Translations under genes and position numbers: made by a program
From: Opitutus sp.
GTDB lineage: Bacteria > Verrucomicrobiota > Verrucomicrobiae > Opitutales > Opitutaceae
Assembly (NCBI GenBank): GCA_009695065.1
Contig: SIBR01000061.1
Location: 1-10,173 of the forward strand
Direction: 5' to 3'
DNA length: 10,173 nt
The notes under the pieces: model-generated
The model's input: the letters and a program-made list of their open reading frames with translations, nothing else
Told to the model about the DNA's origin: nothing
Database searches by the model: none
Shown: one piece after another, positions 1 to 6,171 of the stretch
How the letters are laid out: each line of letters opens with the position of its first letter
Position numbering within the stretch: position 1 is the first letter of the stretch

Positions 1-273
1 GCGGTCGCGCAGCGTGTCGTTGAGGCGCTGCCACACGCCCAGTGCCTGCCACTTCGCAAAATAGTAATAGACCAGTCGCCAGTGCGGAAACTCTTTCGGC
101 ATCATCCGCCAGGTGCAGCCGCTTCTCACGACATACAAAATCGCATTCACCCTCTCCCGCTGTCCGTAGCGCGGCGGCCGCCCCAGCCTTCCTGGTTTCG
201 GCAACAGGGGCTTTACCATCACCCATTCTTTTTGCGTTACACTGCTCGGATACGGCTCTCTTTTCGCCTGCAT
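1..273 (-). CDS. IS5-family transposase, N-terminal 91 residues (partial)
   Basis: This is the N-terminal part of a DDE transposase of the IS5 superfamily, which would bind the ends of its own element and move it. Ninety-one codons are open from ATG at 273-271 to the window edge. They contain the usual N-terminal (DUF4096-like) sequence: a KEWVMVKPLLP opening, a GRPPRYG turn (about residues 31-37), then VNAILYVVRSGCTWRMMP (about 42-59) and HWRLVYYYFAKW (about 65-76). The start is well fixed, because a TAG codon lies immediately upstream in frame and an AGGG sits about 6 bases before the ATG. The DDE catalytic core is not in the window, so it cannot be said whether the gene is functional. Its base composition is less GC-rich than the neighbouring genes, fitting mobile DNA. 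Confidence 0.88.
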   Translation of the reverse strand, partial: MQAKREPYPSSVTQKEWVMVKPLLPKPGRLGRPPRYGQRERVNAILYVVRSGCTWRMMPKEFPHWRLVYYYFAKWQALGVWQRLNDTLRDR

Positions 274-308
274 CTACCACCCTAAACATCCGGCGCCTCC
301 TCGGTACA

Positions 309-326
309 GAGTTTTTTCACAGCTTC
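309..326 (-). repeat. putative terminal inverted repeat of the left IS5-family element
   Basis: Read on the minus strand this is GAAGCTGTGAAAAAACTC. The GARGCTGT opening recurs at the end of the right-hand element (10028). Assignment as the terminal repeat is inferred from that match and from its position just upstream of the transposase start. Confidence 0.55.
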
Positions 327-626
327 TAAGGGCTTGAACGTATGGCCCCAATATAGGTGGCTGTGATCTCCAGTGGATGTTTACGAATCCCCACCCGTTG
401 AAGCCTAGTGGCCAACGGCAGCGGGGCCACGACACTCTCGACCAATCGGCGGGCGAGTTCGAGATGTTCAGCGGGGGGCAACTCCAAGACGGTATGCGAT
501 CGGTCTCGGTCGAGGATGGTCGCAACATGAGCCGTCCCCCGATTCGTGTAAGCATGCCCGCCAGCCGGCGGGCCACCGGCAGATTGCCTTTCGTTTCGAG
601 GGTGCCTGGTTGAAGTTTGCATCGTC
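327..626. other. stretch without a confident gene; possible degraded minus-strand reading frame
   Basis: No gene can be assigned with confidence between the IS end and the GreA-like gene. On the minus strand a frame stays open from 679 down to a TAG overlapping the IS boundary (326-328). Part of it reads like protein: LELPPAEHLELARRLVESVV (around 485-426) has the amphipathic, ELARRL-type pattern seen in addiction-module antitoxins. Its upstream portion is occupied by a GC-rich palindrome (556-573) and overlaps the GreA-like gene, so the frame as a whole is not credible. It may be a gene interrupted by the IS and by the palindrome, or chance openness in GC-rich DNA. Confidence 0.3.
556..573. 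repeat. REP-like GC-rich palindrome
   Basis: GCCCGCC, a 4-base AGCC spacer and GGCGGGC form a perfect 7-bp stem-loop. It lies in non-coding or decayed DNA 53 bp before the GreA-like gene. No T-run follows on either strand, so it is unlikely to be an intrinsic terminator. It resembles dispersed REP-type palindromes; whether other copies exist in the genome cannot be seen from here. Confidence 0.5.
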
Positions 627-1247
627 ATGCCGCTCCACCGAAAAAAGATCTTCCGCCTCCCGCCACCCGCGCCCGCCACGATCTACGTGCGGCCGGGTTA
701 CAATCGCGTGCTGGCGGAGGAATTCGAAGCCCTCAAGCGCAAGCGCGTCGACCTCGTGAAGGACAAGGTCGAGGCCCACAGCCAGGGCGACCTGCGCGAG
801 AACTTCGGCTTCAAGGCCGCCAAGGACGCCATCCGCGCCGTCGACCGCAAGATGACCGCGCTCGACCGCTTCGTCGCCCGCAACACCTTCATCGAAGTCG
901 ATCCCGCCACCTGGCTCACCAAGCCCACCGACACGCTGCAGCTCGGCCACGTGGTCGCGCTCGAAAAGCAGGACGTCGCCACGAAGCGGAAGCACCGGTT
1001 CACGTTTCTCGTCACCACGCACGGCGAGACCGCGGTCGACGAGGAGTCGGGCATCGAGGGCCTGCCCCACAATTCTCCCCTCGCCGCCGCCGCGCTCGGA
1101 CTCGTCGTCAACGCCGAGACCCAGGTCCGCCTCCCCGCGGGCGAAGCGATCCTGACTGTCCGCTCCATCCGCAATCCCACGCCGGCGGAACTCGACCGGC
1201 TCCTCACGGCGATCAAACCCCCGGAAATCGAGGACGAGGATTCTTAA
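627..1247 (+). CDS. GreA/GreB-family transcription elongation factor-like protein
   Basis: The 206-residue product has the two-part layout of GreA/GreB, which enter the RNA polymerase secondary channel and promote cleavage of backtracked RNA. Residues about 25-95 are a charged helical region carrying GDLRENFGFKAAKDA (54-68), matching the GreA tip motif GDLSENAEYHAA. The acidic pair needed for Mg2+ coordination is kept (D55, E58). Residues about 105-182 resemble the FKBP-like C-terminal domain, including HNSPLAAAALGLVV (148-161) and a final ILTVRSI strand. It is longer than GreA (about 158 residues) because of a basic, proline-rich N-terminal extension and an acidic tail. The ATG at 627 has no clear Shine-Dalgarno sequence and the frame stays open upstream, so the start is uncertain. 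It may be a polymerase-binding paralogue rather than the housekeeping GreA. Confidence 0.8.
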   Translation: MPLHRKKIFRLPPPAPATIYVRPGYNRVLAEEFEALKRKRVDLVKDKVEAHSQGDLRENFGFKAAKDAIRAVDRKMTALDRFVARNTFIEVDPATWLTKPTDTLQLGHVVALEKQDVATKRKHRFTFLVTTHGETAVDEESGIEGLPHNSPLAAAALGLVVNAETQVRLPAGEAILTVRSIRNPTPAELDRLLTAIKPPEIEDEDS

Positions 1248-1304
1248 CGGCGGAGTCGGCCCACTCCGAAGCTTGGGAGCACGGAAAACTCGATCCGCTT
1301 GAAC

Positions 1305-1331
1305 CGCTAATCCGCGCTAATCAACGCGGAT
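1305..1331. repeat. intergenic inverted repeat with tandem CGCTAAT motif
   Basis: ATCCGCG (1310-1316) and CGCGGAT (1325-1331) form a 7-bp stem with an 8-base loop. CGCTAAT occurs twice, ten bases apart (1305-1311 and 1315-1321). The element lies between two convergent genes, so it could help end transcription from either side, but no T-run follows on either strand. Similar short intergenic repeats are common in GC-rich bacteria (recollection only). Confidence 0.45.
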
Positions 1332-1367
1332 AAAGCACTCGGTCTGGCTCGCCGCCTCCACGCCGGA

Positions 1368-1838
1368 TTATTTTTTCTCCGGCTCCGGGGTGGCGCCGAA
1401 GTTGCCGCTTTCCGCGGCGTGCACGAATCCCTCCGTCACCGTCTTGAGGTTCTCCCACCGGCGGCGGATGTTCTTCGCCTCCTCCCGGGTGATGACGCTG
1501 TCCGCCGAGGAAATCGCGATGGTGGCCAGCATGTCGGCGAAATCCTGCACGATGTCGTTCGTGATCGGGATCAACGGCTGATCCGGCGGCAGTTGTTTCG
1601 GATTGCGGATGAAAAATCCCCCCGCCTGCTCGCAGACCCACTGTGCCAGCCGGGAATCGTGGGTGATCCGGATCAACTGCCCGACCCGGTCGAGGGGGCT
1701 GCTCGCCCCGCTGCCGCTGTCATCCTCGGGCGGCTCGGCCCACTTGTAGATCAGCGAGAGCGACAACGCCATGTCCGCGGCGATCTGTTTCGCGCTCGTT
1801 TTCTTCAAAACCTCTCTCATCACCTTGTGCGATAGCAT
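1368..1838 (-). CDS. phage CII-like HTH regulatory protein
   Basis: The 156-residue product begins with a helix-turn-helix-like segment: KQIAADMALSLSLIYKWAEP, about residues 15-34, where a DNA-recognition helix would contain SLSLIYKW. A polar linker follows, then VGQLIRITHDSRLAQWVCEQAGGFF (about 51-75), which parallels the 'level of memory' segment of phage CII-like and CP76-type regulators. The C-terminal part (about 90-145) looks helical and may mediate oligomerisation. It probably binds DNA as a transcription regulator; no target is known. The gene is divergent from sucC with 146 bp between the starts, so it could act on sucCD or on itself, but this is inference from position only. The ATG at 1838 is preferred. 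ATG at 1820 is an alternative. The open frame extends upstream to 1985, but those codons look non-coding and overlap the sucC leader. Confidence 0.65.
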   Translation of the reverse strand: MLSHKVMREVLKKTSAKQIAADMALSLSLIYKWAEPPEDDSGSGASSPLDRVGQLIRITHDSRLAQWVCEQAGGFFIRNPKQLPPDQPLIPITNDIVQDFADMLATIAISSADSVITREEAKNIRRRWENLKTVTEGFVHAAESGNFGATPEPEKK

Positions 1839-1984
1839 GGGCGGGCATGGTGCGGGCGCATTAGCGAAACGCAATCCTCCGCACCGGGTGGCTAACCGTC
1901 GCCGGCCGGCGGGGCGCTTTTGCTTTTTTGCGTGCCTCCCCCCTGTTTCCTCTGACTTACTCCGCGTTCCTTTTCTTTTTCCCA
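1839..1984. promoter_or_regulatory. divergent intergenic region between the CII-like gene and sucC
   Basis: This 146-bp gap must hold the promoters of both divergent genes, although no convincing -35/-10 pair is visible. It contains a perfect 12-bp palindrome, CGCCGGCCGGCG (1900-1911), that could be an operator. A pyrimidine- and T-rich stretch (1917-1983) runs up to the sucC ATG and holds no Shine-Dalgarno sequence. Operator function is speculative. Confidence 0.35.
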
Positions 1985-3169
1985 ATGAACATTCACGAGT
2001 ATCAGGCCAAGGCGTTGTTTGAGAAATACGGGGTGCCCGTTCCCAAGGGCGCCGCCGCCACCACGCCGGAGGAATTCACCAACGCGCTCAGTTCCCTCCC
2101 CGAGGGCCCGACGATGGTGAAGTCGCAGATCCACGCCGGCGGCCGCGGCAAGGGCACGTTCACCGATGGCTTCAAGGGAGGCGTGAAATTCTGCAAGACC
2201 AAGCACGACGCGAAGGAAATGGCCGGCAACATGCTCGGCAAAACCCTCGTCACGATCCAGACCGGCCCCGCCGGCCGCAAGGTCCAGACGATCTACTTCA
2301 CCGCCGCGAGCGACATCAAAAAGGAATACTATCTCGCCATCCTCCTCGACCGCGTTTTGTCGAAGCCGGTCATTGTGGCCTCGACCGAGGGCGGGGTTGA
2401 AATCGAAAAGGTCGCGCACGACACCCCGGAGAAAATCCACAAGGTCATCGTCGATCCCGCCTACGGCCTCGCCGATTTCCAAGTCCGCGATCTCCTCACA
2501 AAGCTGGGGCTCACCGGCGCCGAAGCGAAGAACGCCGGCAAACTCATCCGCAATCTCTACACGATGTATTGGGAGACCGATGCCGCGATGGTCGAGATCA
2601 ACCCGCTCATCACGACACCGACCGGTGAAGTCCTCGCGCTCGACGCGAAGGTGTCCTTCGACTCCAACGCGCTCTACCGTCACCCCGAGATCGTCGCGCT
2701 CCGCGATCTCAACGAGGAAGACCCGAAGGAAATCGAGGCCTCGAAATACTCGCTCAGCTACATCGCGCTCGACGGCAACATCGCCTGCCTTGTCAACGGC
2801 GCCGGCCTGGCGATGAGCACGATGGACATCATCCAGCACTACGGCGGCACGCCGGCCAACTTCCTCGACGTCGGCGGCGGCGCTTCGAAGGCGCAGGTCA
2901 TCGCCGCGTTCAAAATCATCCTCGGCGACCCCAACGTGAAGGGCATCCTCGTCAATATCTTCGGCGGCATCATGGACTGCAACGTGATCGCCCAGGGCAT
3001 CGTCGAAGCGGTCAAGGAAGTCGGGCTCAAGCTCCCCCTCGTGGTCCGCCTCGAGGGCAACAACGTCGCGGCCGGCAAGGCCACCCTCGCCGCCTCCGGG
3101 CTCACGCTCGTCTCCGGCGACACGATGGCCGACGCCGCCCAGAAGATCGTGAAGCTGGTCGCGGCCTGA
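1985..3169 (+). CDS. sucC: succinyl-CoA synthetase (ADP-forming) subunit beta
   Basis: With SucD this subunit interconverts succinyl-CoA + ADP/GDP + phosphate and succinate + ATP/GTP + CoA in the TCA cycle, in the cytoplasm. The 394-residue product aligns along its whole length with E. coli SucC (388 residues). MNIHEYQAKALF opens the ATP-grasp domain. AGGRGKG (51-57) lies in the nucleotide-binding fold, and STEGGVEIEKVA (133-144) is conserved. VEINPL (203-208) and D220 supply the Mg2+ ligands (N206, D220). The C-terminal CoA-ligase domain has NGAGLAM (271-277), FLDVGGGA (293-300), NIFGGI (324-329) and RLEGNN (355-360). The start is fixed by the family N-terminus; a longer frame from 1928 is artefactual. 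No Shine-Dalgarno sequence is visible. It is first in an operon with sucD. Nucleotide preference (ADP or GDP) is not decided from sequence. Confidence 0.97.
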   Translation: MNIHEYQAKALFEKYGVPVPKGAAATTPEEFTNALSSLPEGPTMVKSQIHAGGRGKGTFTDGFKGGVKFCKTKHDAKEMAGNMLGKTLVTIQTGPAGRKVQTIYFTAASDIKKEYYLAILLDRVLSKPVIVASTEGGVEIEKVAHDTPEKIHKVIVDPAYGLADFQVRDLLTKLGLTGAEAKNAGKLIRNLYTMYWETDAAMVEINPLITTPTGEVLALDAKVSFDSNALYRHPEIVALRDLNEEDPKEIEASKYSLSYIALDGNIACLVNGAGLAMSTMDIIQHYGGTPANFLDVGGGASKAQVIAAFKIILGDPNVKGILVNIFGGIMDCNVIAQGIVEAVKEVGLKLPLVVRLEGNNVAAGKATLAASGLTLVSGDTMADAAQKIVKLVAA

Positions 3170-3177
3170 CGGCCGCA

Positions 3178-3273
3178 GTAGCGAGTAGTGAGTAGCGGGT
3201 AGCGAGCATGCTCCCGCACTTTCGAAAGCTGCACGCCACTTCTACTCGCTACTCACTACACGCTACTCGCTAC
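3178..3273. repeat. heptamer-built inverted repeat in the sucC-sucD gap
   Basis: Four tandem heptamers lie on the left: GTAGCGA, GTAGTGA, GTAGCGG, GTAGCGA (3178-3205). Four complementary ones lie on the right: TCGCTAC, TCACTAC, ACGCTAC, TCGCTAC (3246-3273). The outermost and innermost pairs match perfectly; the middle two pair with G-U wobbles and one mismatch each. In RNA this would form a hairpin of about 28 bp with a 40-base loop, and the loop holds a small palindrome (CTTTCGAAAG, 3219-3228). It fills nearly the whole 113-bp gap and ends 9 bases before the sucD ATG, so it could influence sucD translation, mRNA stability or sucC/sucD stoichiometry. There is no T-run, so it is not an intrinsic terminator. 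Confidence 0.9.
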
Positions 3274-3282
3274 TTTCCTCAA

Positions 3283-4206
3283 ATGGCTATCCTGATCACT
3301 CCCAAAACGAAGATCCTCATCCAAGGCATCACCGGTGAATTCGGCGCACGCCACACCAAGCTCTCGCTCGATTACGGCACGGCCGTGGTGGCCGGCGTCA
3401 CGCCCGGCAAGGGCGGCCAGTTCTTCGAGCACAACGGGCACAAGGTGCCGATCTTCAATTCCGTCGCCGACGCCGCGAAGGCGACCGGTGCGACCGTGTC
3501 CGCCATCTTCGTGCCGCCGCCCTTCGCGGCCGACGCGATCCTGGAGTGCGTTGACGCCGGTCTCGACCTTGCCGTCGCGATCACCGAGGGCATTCCGATT
3601 CGCGACATGGTGCGGGTGAAGCGTGCGATGCAGGGCAGCAAGACCCGGCTGGTCGGGCCCAACTGCCCCGGACTCGTTAGCCCCGGCGCCGGCGAAGGTT
3701 CCAAGGGCGGTTGCCGCATCGGCATCGCGCCCGGCTACATCAACAAGCAGGGCCACGTGGGCGTGGTCTCCCGCTCCGGCACCCTCACCTACGAGGCGGT
3801 CTTCCAGCTCACGAGCAAGGGCATCGGCCAGAGCACGACCGTCGGCATCGGCGGCGATCCGGTCAACGGCACCTCGCACCTCGATGTCGTCAAGCTGTTC
3901 AACGCCGACCCTGACACGCACGGCATCATCCTCATTGGCGAAATCGGCGGCAACGCCGAGGTCGAAGCCGCGCGCTGGCTCAAGGCGAACTGCACGAAGC
4001 CCGTCGCGGGCTTTATCGCCGGCGCCACCGCCCCCGCGGGCCGCCGGATGGGCCACGCCGGCGCCATCGTCGGCGGCGCCGAGGACACCGCCGCGGCCAA
4101 GATCGCCGTGTTCAAGGAATGCGGCATCGAGGTGGCGGCCACGCCGTCCGACATGGCCGACGCGTTGCTCCGCGCCGCCAAGGCCAAGGGCGTGACGCTG
4201 AGCTGA
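3283..4206 (+). CDS. sucD: succinyl-CoA synthetase (ADP-forming) subunit alpha
   Basis: This subunit binds CoA and carries the phosphohistidine of succinyl-CoA synthetase; it pairs with SucC. The 307-residue product (E. coli SucD has 289) has a CoA-binding Rossmann domain with QGITGEFG (14-21), GVTPGKGG (38-45) and ITEGIP (100-105). GPNCPG (125-130), VSRSGTLTYEA (162-172), GIGGDP (188-193) and GEIGG (219-223) follow. RRMGHAGAI (254-262) contains the active-site histidine, H258. About seven extra residues relative to E. coli lie between SPG (133-135) and C144, a glycine-rich loop near the CoA site. The start is fixed by the family N-terminus MAILI. A frame from 3208 adds 25 residues encoded by the heptamer repeat and should not be used. 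No clear Shine-Dalgarno sequence is present; the repeat hairpin ends just upstream. Confidence 0.97.
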   Translation: MAILITPKTKILIQGITGEFGARHTKLSLDYGTAVVAGVTPGKGGQFFEHNGHKVPIFNSVADAAKATGATVSAIFVPPPFAADAILECVDAGLDLAVAITEGIPIRDMVRVKRAMQGSKTRLVGPNCPGLVSPGAGEGSKGGCRIGIAPGYINKQGHVGVVSRSGTLTYEAVFQLTSKGIGQSTTVGIGGDPVNGTSHLDVVKLFNADPDTHGIILIGEIGGNAEVEAARWLKANCTKPVAGFIAGATAPAGRRMGHAGAIVGGAEDTAAAKIAVFKECGIEVAATPSDMADALLRAAKAKGVTLS

Positions 4207-4231
4207 ACCCTTCCTTTGCCTTCCCTTTCCC

Positions 4232-4262
4232 GGCGGACCGATTTTTGGTCCGCCTTTTTTTT
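4232..4262 (+). terminator. intrinsic (Rho-independent) terminator of sucCD
   Basis: GGCGGACC (4232-4239) and GGTCCGCC (4247-4254) form a perfect 8-bp stem around the loop GATTTTT, followed by eight T residues (4255-4262). It lies 26 bases after the sucD stop, preceded by a pyrimidine-rich tract. It marks the end of the sucCD transcript. Confidence 0.95.
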
Positions 4263-4420
4263 GCGCGCTGCTTCAGCTCCCGGAACGAACCGGCAGAGCG
4301 GAGCCCGGCGCCTGCGCACCCGCCTGGGTTTCCCCGCGGTGAAAGGTCCGCCATCGACCCTGCCGTGGCACGACAAAGGTGCCGAGATGCGCCCGTGCAC
4401 TCGCGACCGAACGCCCCGGA

Positions 4421-4897
4421 CTACGCCTTGGGGCGCACCGCGGCGGAAAGCGCCTCCTGCACCTGGCGGAAAAGCACCTGATATTGCGGAGTGTTCCGCA
4501 GCGGGATTTCCGTGGCCTGGCCCGCCCGGTTGGCCGAATCCGCCTCGATGATTTCCGTGAAGCGCACGGTCACCTCGGTGCCGCCATCGAGGGCCGGGCT
4601 GAGCTTCACCTTCATCGCCACCTGGCGGGAACTGCGGTTGGCTTCACCCGCCGCCACCGCACTCACCGACTCGAATTCTCCCTGCGCCGCCCCGCCCCGC
4701 ACCATTCGATAGCCCATGTGAGCCGCGGCGAGTCGCAAGGCTTCGTAGGTCTCCCGGGCCGGCGCGGCATAATTTTTCGAATGGCCTTCATTCCGCTTCG
4801 CCAGTGTTTCGCGCACGCCACTCGTGGCGTCGGAAAGCGATTCGCAGCCGGTGAATCCGAGCGACAACAGGAGCAGGCCGAGAGCGGTAAGCTTCAT
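4421..4897 (-). CDS. small secreted lipoprotein of unknown function
   Basis: The 158-residue product starts with a lipoprotein signal: a basic start (MK), hydrophobic residues 3-15 (LTALGLLLLSLGF) and TGC with the acylated cysteine at C18. Phe at the -3 position is tolerated but not ideal. After cleavage it should be anchored by lipid in the cell envelope. The mature part has a YAAPARETYEALRLAAAHMGY helix-like segment (about 43-63) and later alternating strands with TEVTVRFTEI (about 106-115). This layout resembles small DUF3568-type lipoproteins, but I cannot assign a family firmly. ATG at 4897 is chosen because GAAGG lies 4 bases upstream; ATG at 4900 directly precedes it and would add one Met. 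The reading frame is intact and ends at TAG. It is last in a minus-strand run after the VOC gene. Confidence 0.75.
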   Translation of the reverse strand: MKLTALGLLLLSLGFTGCESLSDATSGVRETLAKRNEGHSKNYAAPARETYEALRLAAAHMGYRMVRGGAAQGEFESVSAVAAGEANRSSRQVAMKVKLSPALDGGTEVTVRFTEIIEADSANRAGQATEIPLRNTPQYQVLFRQVQEALSAAVRPKA

Positions 4898-5011
4898 CAT
4901 GCCTTCAACTGGCCTTCGCCGCGCACCCTCGCAAGGCCCAAAGGCCACACCCCTGAACCGGCAACCCTATCCCTGCGACCGAACCCGATTTTCGGCTGAA
5001 ACGCGGGCCGT

Positions 5012-5382
5012 TTACCGGTCCTTCGGTTCCCACAAACCGAGCACCGCACCCGTGGGATCAACGATGATGCTGAGCCAGCCCATGCCCTCAACCTCGGTCA
5101 CCTCCTTCATAATTTTGGCGCGAATTTTTTTCCGCCTTCTTTGTGGCCGCATCGATGTCCTTCACGAGCACATAAGGCATCCACGCCGACGGCGCTCCGG
5201 GAACCATCTGCTGCATCATCCCGCCCCCCGGTGCCGTCACCGACGTCGATCATCGCATACGCGCCGCCCGTAGCCGGCATGGGAAGATCGGTAAGTTTCC
5301 ATTTAAACAGGCGTTTATAAAAAGCCTTCGCCTTGGGCACATTCGTGGTGGCGAGTTCAACGTGAACGAAGGGATTGAGCAT
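5012..5382 (-). pseudogene. VOC (glyoxalase/bleomycin-resistance) family protein, two frameshifts
   Basis: Removing two single bases restores a 122-residue VOC-family protein, the usual length. It opens FVHVELATTNVPKAKAFYKRLFKWKL (residues 5-30), typical of the first beta-alpha-beta unit. It continues with MPYVLVKDIDAATKKAEK (68-85) and ends SIIVDPTGAVLGLWEPK (104-120), with a Glu (E118) where VOC proteins place a metal ligand. On the minus strand one extra G lies in a G6 run (plus-strand C run 5224-5229) and one extra A in an A7 run (plus-strand T run 5125-5131). As read, translation stops at 5107 after 91 residues, with a scrambled C-terminus. ATG at 5382 has a good AGGAG 8 bases upstream (5391-5395). 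Specific substrate is unknown. The homopolymer context makes sequencing error as plausible as decay. Confidence 0.88.
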
Positions 5383-5484
5383 GGGGAAGTCTCCTGGGAT
5401 TTATTTTTTGCGGTGAACGTGAGGGGTGGTTCCTCGAGAAAGAGAGGTGTGGAAAACGGGCGGGCGATCACCCGCGGGACGACC

Positions 5485-5529
5485 GTTCGCGGCCTCCTCG
5501 GCGTTGTCGTCGAACCAGAGAAACGGAGT
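5485..5529 (-). pseudogene. fossil N-terminal fragment of a PhnB-like VOC gene
   Basis: Fifteen codons on the minus strand read TPFLWFDDNAEEAAN. This matches the start of PhnB-like / '3-demethylubiquinone-9 3-methyltransferase' VOC proteins, whose N-termini commonly read TPFLWFD..AEEAANFY. No start codon precedes it in frame, and similarity stops abruptly after AAN; the following codons look unrelated. It lies between the AHSA1 and VOC genes on the same strand. I infer a gene mostly removed by deletion. The match is short but specific, and no length longer than this can be supported. Confidence 0.65.
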
Positions 5530-5556
5530 GCCAGTGGGCGTGGTCGTGGAGCGGCC

Positions 5557-6054
5557 TTAAATGCGTTGCGCGAGGGCTTCGAGCTGGGTGGTCGCCTGGC
5601 CCCAGCCCGCATGAAACCCCATTTTTTCGTACGCCTCACGGTCGTCCACGGTCCAGTGCCGCACCCGGGCCGTGTAACGCGTCTTGCCGTCGCCGGCGTC
5701 CTCGAACGTGAGGATCACGGTCATGAACGGCTTTTCGGAAGGCTGCCACGCGCAGGTGTAGGTATTGGTGAAAACCAGCCGCTCGTTGGGCTCGACTTCG
5801 AGGTAGACACCGCGATTTGGATACTCTGTCCCGTCCGGTCCACGCATGACCACCAGACTGGCCCCGCCCGGACGCACGTCCGTCTCCGCATGCGTCGTCA
5901 CAAAGGGAGGCGGCGTAAACCACTGCGTGATGAGCTTCGGGTCGGTCTACGCGCGGTAGACTTTCTCGCGCGGGGCGTTGAGCACGCGGGTCAGGAGCGG
6001 TTCACGGTCCGATCCGGGAGTGCCTGCAGCGGGAGCCTCGTTTTTTGAGGGCAT
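5557..6054 (-). pseudogene. AHSA1/SRPBCC-family protein with in-frame amber codon
   Basis: The full frame gives 165 residues of an activator-of-Hsp90-ATPase-like (AHSA1, SRPBCC fold) protein, a small hydrophobic-pocket fold often encoded beside VOC proteins. It has LLTRVLNAPREKVYRA (20-35), then a TAG at codon 36 (minus strand 5949-5947), then TDPKLITQWFTPPPF (37-51). Family members read ..RAWTDP.., so the TAG replaces a TGG Trp codon. The rest is intact, with FTNTYTCAWQPSEKPFMTVILTFED in the middle and YEKMGFHAGWGQATTQLEAL near the end. A GTG at 5901 could start a truncated product lacking the first 50 or so residues. ATG at 6054 lacks a clear ribosome-binding site. The single G-to-A change could be a true nonsense mutation or an error. 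Confidence 0.88.
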
Positions 6055-6171
6055 GGGAAAATGGGCGAGAGGACTTGTCTTCACTGCTACAACGAAGGAC
6101 CCAGGCCATTCCGGACACCCGGCAGCGCCGACCCCTTGGCTTTGAGGCGCGCGGCCCAGTAAAAGCCAGGC

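Larger units (their letters stand above)
1..326 (-). mobile_element. IS5-family insertion sequence, partial (5' end of element; runs off left edge)
   Basis: The element reads on the minus strand and enters the window at its left edge. Its outer end is placed at about 326, because the minus strand there starts GAAGCTGTGAAAAAACTC (326 down to 309). That resembles IS5-family terminal inverted repeats and matches the end of the second element at 10028 (GAGGCTGTCATGAACCT) at 12 of 17 positions. The adjoining TTA on the minus strand (329-327) could be the 3-bp target duplication, but the other end lies outside the window. The transposase start is 53 bp inside the end, as expected for a compact IS. 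The family call rests on the encoded protein; the exact boundary is inferred. Confidence 0.7.

Noticed and set aside
1928..1984. N-terminal extension of SucC from the ATG at 1928
   Set aside because: The 19 extra residues precede the universally conserved MNIHEYQAK start and come from the pyrimidine-rich leader.
1892..2839. Long open frame antisense to sucC (315 residues)
   Set aside because: It is opposite a strongly conserved gene. Its product is a low-complexity mix typical of the antisense of GC-rich coding DNA and matches no family I know.
3178..3273. CRISPR-like array
   Set aside because: The repeat units are 7 bp, directly adjacent without spacers, and organised as an inverted pair.
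3256..4056. Long open frame antisense to sucD (266 residues)
   Set aside because: It is a shadow of sucD; its Asp/Val/Ala-rich product reflects complementary GC-rich codons.
4263..4420. Possible gene between the sucCD terminator and the lipoprotein
   Set aside because: The frames here are short and Arg/Pro-rich with no ribosome-binding site; I see nothing in this 158-bp stretch.
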